From the NCBI GenBank assembly GCA_963995525.1, contig OZ023205.1:44715204-44779203 (forward strand): 64,000 bases of DNA, read 5' to 3'. The translations under genes were made by a program, and so were the position numbers. Source of the DNA: Escarpia spicata. Taxonomy: Eukaryota > Annelida > Polychaeta > Sabellida > Siboglinidae. The notes under the pieces were generated by a model. The model did not search any database, was not told where the DNA came from, and was given only the letters and a program-made list of their open reading frames with translations. Below are positions 55,557 to 64,000 of this stretch, one piece after another (positions within the stretch are counted from its first letter, which is position 1; the number at the start of each line of letters is the position of its first letter).

Positions 55557-56172
55557 CGGAAAGGGGTCTATGGACGTTATGTCCCAAGTCACATATATGT
55601 CCTAGACGATATGTACTAAATTTGGAGCGGTATGTCCCAAAACGCTTGGACGATTTGTCCCAAATTTATTTTACTTTTTTTATTTGTTTTTATTCACGAA
55701 CGTAACACACAATGGGTGGTTGTTTGCGACAATGTTTGCACTCTGCGGAATATCGGCGCATTTTAAACATGACTTATTATCGCCCATCGTCGTGAAATTT
55801 AAAAACAATAATTCAGATTTGACCTGCTAAATACAACTCGGCCATTCCACAACTAAACACAAAGCAATAATGTAATATGAAATCCGGTTGGAGTTTTATT
55901 ATTTGTATTAACTAATAAAGCATGCATACATGTGACTATTTAAATATGCTGAAATGTCTTGACCATTACGTATCACTTGTAATATTTTTTTACTTTAACC
56001 ACCGCCACCAACCACCATCACCACCATATATTTATATAACAGCAGTATACTCGACGTATTAATGCACACTAAATTTATTTATTTAACAACCATATCTTAG
56101 CTAAGTTGTATCAAAAAATGTCAATCTTAGCCCTAACATCCCATGAACAGTGCCACTGTTTCACACTCGGAG

Positions 56173-58514
56173 CTACTCCTCCACATGGTCGGCTAAGTTG
56201 GCGCACTGCCACAAGTAGTCCGATGTGCTGATTGTCCGGTCAGCGCACTCGTAGGAGAGCCACGGCCGTTTCAGTGCAGCCTGCTTGGTTTGAGTCGTTT
56301 TGCTCTGATACCGGTGCAGCTTGCGCTGTGCCACCAGACGCATTTGCAAGGGCAGGATTGATGCCCAATGGTGTAGGGATTTTACGAGGAGGTACAGATT
56401 GAGGTGGTCATGGGGAGCATAGTGGTTTAGTCGACTGTGCAAACCTTCTGCATCATTGTTGGTTCGCACAGATCGCTTGAATGTTGACCATGCAGCAGGG
56501 GGTCGGATGGAGGTCACAATCCATGTCTTTTCCATATAGCCTAGCAGGGAATGCAGTCTGTCATCGGCCGGGCAGCGCACTTTCAGCTCCACGAAGGCTG
56601 GCTCAATGTGCGGTGCTTGCAAGTTGGGCAGTGCCATCAGCTCTCGGATGTAAGTCCTGATGTGCAGCTGGTGGATGTATGCGCTGCGGAGGCCATATTC
56701 TTTAATTCGACGGTACACAGCCTGTGCCCAGTGGAACCATCACCCACGCACAGAAACTTCTGGAAGGCACCGGCTAAGTGCCCCCCCACACAGCTTTCTC
56801 AAAGTCAACAATGACTTCTTCCACAGCCGGTGCTGTAGGAAGGCACCTAATGACACCATTCAACACAACAACATAGTCCTTCTTCTTCCCTCGTGTCATT
56901 AATACAAAGCACAAAGGGACTTGTTTCATCGTATCTCCAGACTTTAGAAAGCTGTGCACGCTCAACAGTTGTTTAAACGGCTCCCGTACAACACGGAATG
57001 TCCCATCCAAGAACCACAGCTTTGATTTTGCGAGGTGTGACAGCTGAGCAGCACTCGCAAAGACAAGGTGGCGTTCGCCGTCCTCGATTATATCGCACTG
57101 CAGAAATTGAGTAGGGATATGGGTCATGTCAAGCTGGAAGGCAAAAAACAAATGTGTTTAGACTACATGTTTATATATTTATAAATAAAGGTTTACATAC
57201 AATACCTACTATACGAGTCATATCGAGCTGGAATGCAGACATATTTTTATGCACATTATATATATATATATAATGTGCATAAAAATAATAATTCCATAAA
57301 ATAATCAATTCAAAACTTACCTGAACGTTTCGTTATAAAATAATACAGTAGCATCGTTTTAGTTTAAGACATACTATGCTATAGGATATTTTATAGTTTT
57401 CTGTAGATTTCTAGATATATATTATATATATATATAATATATTATCCACACATATTACCTACATAACTCATTGGTGTTGGAAAGCAGATATGTTACAAAA
57501 AGTATAAACTTTACTCATACACTGTATGGGCGTTTTCATTGTTACATTCTACCAGTTTAGTGTTTTTATACAAACTTAATATACCGGTACCTCAAAATCT
57601 GTGTGAGATGGATTCTTTGGCCGTAGTTGCTCCCTGGCACGGTTTGCGTACCTCTGTAGGTTTTTGTAGTTGGGCAGCTCCTCATCTTTGCTTGTAAGGT
57701 CTGACAATATATCTGTCACCACCTTTCCAGGTGACCTGTATATGTTGCACCTTGCAGCAGCTTTGACCTTTAAAAAATGTACTTCCTGTATATTTGAAAG
57801 GGAACTATCGACATATCATCTAGGACATATTGACTTGGGACATGATGTCCAAAGGCCTTTGAAATGTTACGTTTTTGTGCACATCCACTCCATTTAAAAT
57901 CCTTTCAGTCATTGTTAGAAAGCAAGTAACCATTACCATGTGCTAACAAATCAAACATATTCACACACAATAATACAGAGTAGTCTCAACCAAAATTTGG
58001 CAACCTAGATGTCTGTTTTAATGTAACATTGTTTTTTCTAAAAATGTTAGTATAGTATAAAACAAGATATGTAATATTTAAATCACCATTTGTGTCGCTT
58101 TGCATCGCAGCAATGCTCCAAGTTCTCCAGGATGGTTGTGTGCATGCTGTTTGCCTCTCATGGAGCTGTTGTCTCGCTGACTCACAGTTGAGGAACATTT
58201 CCGTGATCCTCGAGCACAACTAATCCACTTAGTAGTTGTTTTTCCTTGAAATTTTTAGCATACGTAAACCCTACGCTATCGACAAGGATATTACCTCCCT
58301 TCTTGGAACCTCCTGCAACTATTTCATAGCTGGTGGGCTGATCTTCCATAATGAAATCTGGAGGTGGACTTGACAGCAAGGAAGTTTCTGCCACTTGGTC
58401 GGGAACATCAGACAGTGGAAGGGAGACATTAAATGACTCATCTGTCTGATTCTGATGCAGCACAACGAAGTGATTGGGAATGAAATCTTGGGGCTGCTGA
58501 AAGTGTTGTGTCAT
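56173..58514 (-). pseudogene. spliced FLYWCH + MULE transposase gene, broken
   Basis: Exon A runs 58514-58087 (start MTQHFQQPQDF). It holds a FLYWCH-type zinc finger: ILVDSVGFTYAKNF, then after a one-base shift near 58222, KWISCARGSRKCSS and KQHAHNHPGE. Donor ATG|GTGATT joins acceptor TTTTTAAAG|GTC of exon B (57767-57591), containing PGKVVTDILSDL; donor GAG|GTACCG joins acceptor CCTTCCAG|CTT of exon C (57133-56173). All junctions are phase 0. Exon C carries the MULE core (LWFLDGTFRVVREPF, QVPLCFVLMTRGKKKDYV, VDFEKAVW). An extra base in a G7 run at about 56791 and an in-frame TGA where the conserved C-x-F-H motif should be end the frame; the C-terminal half (YRRIKEYGLRSAY, NNDAEGLHSRLN) follows. 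It is inactive. Confidence 0.82.
57325..57410 (+). repeat. fragment of the palindromic-array transposon
   Basis: AACGTTTCG-TATAAAATAATACAGTAGCATCGTTTTAGTTTA-type sequence matching 43648-43700, followed by TATAGTTTTCTGTAGA units like its right array. It lies in the intron between exons B and C of the MULE gene. Confidence 0.7.
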
Positions 58515-61500
58515 CGTCCATCGTCCACGCGAGCACACACACACACGCGCGCGCGCGCGCGCGCGCATACGCACACACAAAGACGAATAAGGTGATGAAA
58601 ATCATGATTATCAACAATTAGGATGGTGATGATGTAGAATGGTGATGATGATTGATGGTATTGACAATGAACATGAAAAAGAGATCGATAACGGTGATGC
58701 ATATGACGATTATAATGATTCAGATGAAGACGACAACGAAGAAGATGAAATGAAGGTCAGATTATTATGATGATAATAATCCAAACACTATAAAATTATG
58801 ATCGATAAACATGTTTCACCCTTGTAAACACTGAGCGTATCATCAATACCATGTTAAAACCAGCGCAAAATCTGCTAATCAGTCAAACTAAAAACTGTCC
58901 CGGCAGAAACCCAGTACAAACACACGACTAATAAGGTCATTCTGTTCACACAAGAAACGAATTCTATAGACACTGGCGTTGGTCTCGTATCGATTGGTCC
59001 ACTGGGTCAAAATACGAAACCCTAGAGTTTATCTACGAACCCTAGGTTTACAAACTGCATCTATTGCATCCACCAACCATTGACACAACGTCCCCCGCGA
59101 AATAAAGATCACGTCCATCACACGTAAGTGACATATGCGCAGGCGCGCCAGTGTAACTTTGAAATGGGATTCGTCAGGAAATGGTCAATACTGGAATTAT
59201 GGAAAATATGGGTGGGGATTTTCAACCGAAATATTATATTTTGGTGTGAGAATGATTCGGTTCACTTTTGTACAACAACATATAATATTTACGTATACTA
59301 TTCAAAAAGTAGTTATACTCTCGCTGTTTTTCTCATAAACATATTTCTTTTTACAACAAAGTGTATTCGTACTACAATGTACATTTCGGCTAAAACAATA
59401 TTTATAAAAAATTATTATAAAACATCCATAACTGTTATCTTCTTTCATCGCCAAAGTAGGTAATGTGTGAATAATTTATAACAATTACCCATAGACAATT
59501 TAATAAAAAGTGCACTCATTTGTAAAACTTGTCAAGAGGTATATACTATTTGTTTAATATCTGAACTATAACTAACCAAAACCAGTTGCCGGGCCGACAT
59601 TGTTGTCTTTAAAATTACGGAGGACCAATAACTTATTGACGATGTCATTAAGCAACTGTAATAATTTCTTTATTATACATATATATATATGTGTGTGTGG
59701 GGGGGGGGGCGCTGGATCTGCAGATCTTCATGTAATCTATATACATAAATTAAGAAAGAAGTAGCCCACATGATGGGCACGTTTGCTGACGTATAAAAAG
59801 GATATTCGTTCAATGGTGACAATGCTATTTTTGTTCCAATCCAACAATGTTATAACCTGTGGTGTGTGGGCCTATGTATTTCACATTTGCAGTTTTAAAA
59901 CCAAATCAAACCAGATTTATATACACAACACAACTTAGACTGGTTTATCTCTAAAATTATAATCTGGCACTGGCGAGTATTGGCGAGATGAAGGCCACAG
60001 CAGTGGCACTGATAAAGTGGTTCCGTCATTCGTCTAGCCAAGGGCATCGGTTTAGCACTGACCAGCCACATACCAATTTGCAACCACATTATTGTTGGCA
60101 GCTAATTTTTCATAGACGCTAAGGCGCTGGGCTGCTGTGTACATGCGATATGTTCAACGCCCAAAATACCGATAATCAGGTCTGGAAGACGAAGGCATTT
60201 GTGAAAGGGAAACGAAGGGAACACACCGTTTGAATTGAGAGGTATGTACTATGCTATCTACATATTTATATCGTTGCTGTTCTAACTAGATCTGAGACTA
60301 AATTCGTCCATTGTCTAGTTCAGTGGTATCGCATTGACACGGAATTGCGCGACGCAAGAACTATTTAGGAAATGTCATTTACATATGATATGGGCACTTG
60401 CATAGAATCCTGACCCACCTCGATTTCGCCGTTGTAACTTGAGTTTTGCCTAACTTTGATACATCAGTTAGTTCCATTATTCAACTTTATCCCACGCATA
60501 TCTACGTTTAAGAATATTGCGTCTTAGTGCACTTTTGAGGCGTAAATAGTTCCCTGATTTGCATCACCATACGCCACTATATCGTTCATTTTATGGGCGC
60601 GGTGCTGTAACACACGACCGCAGCGATGTAGAATAGTGCAAACCAGGTCGCTATTTGGGCTTCAAAAATCCGCTAAGTCTAAGATACAATATTTTTGTAA
60701 TATAAACATGACTGGGATGATGTTGAATGATGGAACTAACGCTCTGGGATATCAAATTTAGACAAAACTCTAGTTATCACGGCGAAATCGAGGTGGGTCC
60801 GGATTCACGAGAGCCTATATTATATACGAGTAATACTGTGGCCTATACTATAGGCTATAAACAAATAGTTGGCCGAAATAAATTATACCGGTTTACTGAG
60901 CATCGAAAACTAGACTAGTATTTCCAATTCCAGTTTAGTGACACAACAACAGGGCAGAGTGGGTCTGTAGAAACATGTTGTAGAAGCCATCTCGTCGTAT
61001 TCAGCTTTACTCCTTATTTCTTTTGTTTTCTGTTGTCTTTTTCTATGCCTATGGTAGTGAATCTGCTATCCCAATGTTGTGGGACAGGTTACCTGGTTGA
61101 TCCAATGTTGTCTTCCTACTGTAATTTAGTAACACATTTGGATGATAATAATAGTGTAAACTATTAATATATGTTCATAAGACTGATATGCAATTAAATA
61201 TTACATAACACTAATATTATAACAATCAGTAAGATACACAGAGACCCTTAATATATACTAAGTAACGTAAACAAAACTATATTATCCAGTGTAGATGTAT
61301 CCCTGTTTACTACAAAGAGGCAACGCAAGTTTCCATCTGGTCAGTTAATCACCTTAGTTGGACTCCAGGTCCCAAAACATGGGCTACTTCCCTAATGGGT
61401 CTCTGACAGTGCTGCAGATGTTTGTTTAAAGAATTTTTTTTTTAAAGTCTGTATTTTGACAACAATCAACAAAACGCCAATTGTATCAATACAAAGTTTT

Positions 61501-61597
61501 GATATGCAACATATCAGTGGATATACATTTTCTCAAGGTGTCCATAGCAAGTTGTTTTGAAACATGACTTTAATTGTTGCTCTTGATTTATCCTAAG
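58515..61597. other. interior of the MULE element without clear genes
   Basis: A GC/CA dinucleotide run (58532-58567) and ATG-rich low complexity (58600-58760). The first exons of the plus-strand gene ending at 62247 should lie here, but I could not identify them. Open frames such as 59128-59463 look random. Confidence 0.4.
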
Positions 61598-62247
61598 GTT
61601 CTCTACTTGAGCTCCTTGGGAGGAGTGAATACTGGCGGCAGTATTCGTCGCATGCTGTGGAAGGTGGCAACGAATGATATTCTTGGACAATACAGCCTCA
61701 ATGGGAAAAATTGAAGCGAAAGTTCGTGGAGTTATCCATCTTCCAAGTTGTGATCAGTATGTTTCTCTTTTCTTTATTTTTATATCACCTGGTCACCTTT
61801 TTATATCACCTGGTCATGAATACAATTACCACCTCATAGCAATTGATCAAACTCAAAACTCTGGACATTGATCCATTATTCCTCCACTGGTAATTTACAG
61901 TGCCATGGGCAAAATGCCGGTTTCCTTGATATCGGACATTTTATTATCGTCCACTTTGAGACCGCATTTCAAGTTAACCACTGATGTGAAGATGTTGATT
62001 GTAGTTACAAATGGTTAGCTGGTATTAAGTTTTTAGGTGCATAACCACTTTTGTTTCCCTTCAATGTATTTTAGTCTGAAATGTGTTACCTCATTTCGAT
62101 TTCTCATTGATTTCAGAAGCGTGTACACGCATTCACAAAATTTCAAAAGTTAATGAAATTAAAGAGGTGATCGCAGAAACGTTGAAGTTTGCATCTCACA
62201 AAGGAGGAAGAAAGGCCAACAAGGCATTTGACCAGACTCGCTCTTAG
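61598..62247 (+). pseudogene. DUF4806-like domain gene, 3' exons
   Basis: Exon 61598-61756 (acceptor ATCCTAAG) encodes YLSSLGGVNTGGSIRRMLWK and NDILGQYSLNGKN, then after a one-base loss near 61712 KRKFVELSIFQVVI, and ends at donor ATCA|GTATGT. Exon 62117-62247 (acceptor GATTTCAG) continues in phase with KACTRIHKISKVNEIKEVI and SHKGGRKANKAFDQTRS, then TAG. This is the layout of DUF4806, a C-terminal domain of animal proteins often linked to transposons (L-GG then RRxL then YxxxGxxxKxxF, then VI.A). The function is unknown. The 5' exons are not found. Confidence 0.5.
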
Positions 62248-62559
62248 TAATTTCTTTCCTAAATGAAATGCCCCCTGGCCTTGATGGCATAATAAGGTAT
62301 AGTTTCTATTGAATTTGCCATTCTGTGGTAGGCCATAGATATAAATTTGTGGATTCCCATGAAATCAATATGACTCTTTCCTAGTGGTTATAATTAATAC
62401 ACGATTAATGTTACTGGAGAAAGCCATATTAATATACTATGTTCTTATACTGTCTTTGCTGCAAAATAATAACTAGATTAATGTTATTGCAACAAATACA
62501 TACATATACATTGTGCTTTTTTGTGCAAAACATATATATTGTAAAACAGTATGGTTCTC

Positions 62560-63095
62560 TGTGTCTGTCTGTCTGTCTGTCTGTCTGTCCGCCTGTCAGT
62601 CTGCCTGTCTGCCTGCCCGCCTGCCCGCCAAGCCGCCCGTCCGTCCGTCTGCCTGTATGTCTGTCTGTCTGTGACATGCCTGTCTGTTATCACCGTTTGC
62701 ATGCATGGGGCTGAAATATTGTGTGTGATCTAGCAGACCCATTGGGGTAGTTTGTAGATTTAGATTTTTTCGAAATTTGTTTGGGGGGTCGGGATTTTGG
62801 GGGGTCACAATATTAAAATAGCACTTTTCTCCATCCGTTTTGCATGTATGTGGCTGAAATTTTGTGCGATCTATTGGGCCCATTGTGTTGGTTTATAGAT
62901 TAAGATTTTTAAAAATTCTTCTGGGCGGTGGGGATCTTAGGAAATCACTGTTTTTAAATGGCACTTTTCTCCATCAGTTTTGCATGTATGGGACTGAAAT
63001 GTTGTGTGCGATCTATATAGAGGGTCCATTGGGGTGGTTTGATCGTACAATTTGATTTTGTTTCAAAATTCGTCAAGGAGCGGTGCATGGGGTCT
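62560..63095 (+). repeat. CTGT microsatellite and three 130-150-bp tandem units
   Basis: (TGTC)n and TGCC variants at 62560-62690, then three tandem units each with TTTTGCATGTATG.G.CTGAAAT, GTGCGATCTA and CCATT(G)GGGT blocks (about 62695-63095). A single related stretch (TCTCCGTCAGTTTGGCATGT) occurs at 8227-8270. Confidence 0.8.
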
Positions 63096-63283
63096 CGGGG
63101 AGTCATAATTGCAAGAGTTTCAGTGCAAGCAAAAGCCTTTTTTCCCCAGGCAACGTGGGTTACTCAGCTAGTTGTTCAACAATACGTCATCAAACATATT
63201 CTTTACAAAAGGCCTTTACATTCCCCAAAATAAATAGTGTTTGATTCATATTGATATTTAGAATGCATTTTTATATTCAACAG

Positions 63284-63337
63284 ATGCCGGCAGTCACCCA
63301 GGTCCACCAGGTTGAAGATGATGACGAGGAAGATTGA
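63284..63337 (+). other. candidate terminal exon with poly(A) signal
   Basis: After acceptor TATTCAACAG the sequence reads MPAVTQVHQVEDDDEED then TGA at 63335-63337, with AATAAA at 63359-63364. The acidic tail, splice acceptor and poly(A) signal suggest a last exon of a plus-strand MULE gene, but its link to 61598-62247 (which has its own stop) is unproven. Confidence 0.4.
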
Positions 63338-63364
63338 GTTTTGTAACTACCATGTGTAAATAAA

Positions 63365-64000
63365 AGTAATGAAGACCCATTTATTATTTGTTTTATCATT
63401 CTGTTAACATGAGGCAAAAACGTTCTGCTAACGTTACACAATAATGTTATCTGTAACGTTCTTGGAACGTTAAGAAAACTTTCCAATAAAACGTTTCGTT
63501 AACGTTAGGGAAAAACGTTCTGCAAACTTTGCGCAGCATTCCGACCAAAAGTTGTGCATTGCATTGCGACCACGCCGTTGGAGCATTCCGATCATGTAAT
63601 TGGAGCATTGCGAGTATGTTTCGTACATTCAGGCAGTGGGGCATTCCACTACGAGTCGAAGCAAATTAGGGCGCCACCTAGCGAATGACATGAACACTGA
63701 TGTTAGAAACGATAGCGATGTCCGCGGATTTTTGGCTACAAAGCTTAAAATATATGTACCTATTTGATCAGAACAACGAATTTCAAGCATAATAGTGACA
63801 TTTATTATCATTTACAACGAACAGTACAAATCGTCTTTTTTGGGACATAACGCTCCTTTTTTTAGACATACCGTCCACAGTTTGGGACATAAGCGACTTG
63901 GAACATAACATAAGCGACTTGAGTCTTGAGACATAACGTCTATAAATATAATTCCGGAAAGGTTATTTTACGTTTTTACTGCATCTAGGACTAGGTAAAT
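63365..64000. other. right terminal part of the MULE and spacer
   Basis: AACGTT-rich phrases (GTTAACGTTAGG, ACGTTCTGC(A/T)AAC) at 63420-63530, then the inverted terminus to 63954. No gene. Confidence 0.45.

Larger units (their letters stand above)
55565..63954. mobile_element. approximately 8.4-kb MULE (Mutator-like) DNA transposon
   Basis: Imperfect inverted termini of about 100 bases: the left has GGACGTTATGTCCCAAG (about 55572) and GGAGCGGTATGTCCCAAAA (about 55625); the right, inverted, has AGACGTTATGTCTCAAG and GGAGCGTTATGTCCCAAAA (63838-63940). CGGAAAGG occurs just outside both ends (55557-55564 and 63955-63962), fitting the 8-10 bp duplications of MULEs. Inside are a minus-strand FLYWCH-MULE transposase pseudogene and a plus-strand DUF4806-like gene. 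The exact ends are uncertain by about 10 bases. Confidence 0.6.

Overview
The window is nuclear DNA of a metazoan, most likely a marine invertebrate; I cannot place it more precisely. The evidence is GT-AG spliced transposase genes, two CCA-less nuclear tRNA-Arg genes, several LINE clades (CR1, L2-like), MULE, hAT, pogo and mariner-type DNA transposons, tRNA-derived SINE heads, and AT-rich spacer full of CA, TA and CT microsatellites. I see no intact host protein-coding gene; nearly everything recognisable outside the tRNAs is mobile DNA.

The centrepiece is a complete Polinton/Maverick (adintovirus-type) element at 15449-32191 (16.7 kb), visibly GC-richer than its flanks. It has 124-bp terminal inverted repeats with two mismatches and a perfect 6-bp target duplication (TACGCT). 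It sits inside the ORF1 fragment of an older LINE whose two halves remain in the same frame on either side. The leftward core block carries, from 27.0 kb down to 16.0 kb: protein-primed DNA polymerase B with N-terminal zinc fingers, a one-helix microprotein, packaging ATPase, two conserved Polinton proteins of unknown role, chromodomain integrase, a two-helix membrane protein, penton (minor capsid), a pVI/pX-like basic protein, the hexon-like major capsid protein and the adenain-like protease. Polymerase, integrase and ATPase are open, but the major capsid gene has a one-base frameshift and the protease lacks an upstream start and an expected acidic residue, so this copy looks young but damaged (or carries sequence errors).

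The right-hand 4.7 kb (27.3-31.6 kb) is an accessory cluster and the most novel part: a putative secreted protein, an acidic protein with an internal two-fold domain repeat and two KRRLSF cyclin-docking-like motifs, an RPA70-like single-strand DNA-binding protein, a NADAR (ADP-ribose-type) protein, and a three-exon spliced acidic gene on the opposite strand. Together they suggest DNA protection, replication support and manipulation of host cell cycle or ADP-ribosylation. A second, broken NADAR gene lies 5 kb outside the element at 9.9 kb.

Left flank (1-15.4 kb): interspersed repeats, a pogo-like transposase pseudogene whose coding sequence has expanded into a 41-bp minisatellite, tRNA-Arg, and three minus-strand LINE fragments. 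Right flank (32.2-64 kb): LINE remnants, a long tandem duplication with microsatellites, a CR1 LINE with an SGNH-esterase ORF1 split by a 4.8-kb transposon bearing palindromic repeat arrays, a second tRNA-Arg, a hAT transposase pseudogene with a 33-bp minisatellite, and an approximately 8.4-kb MULE transposon carrying a spliced FLYWCH-MULE transposase pseudogene and a DUF4806-like gene.
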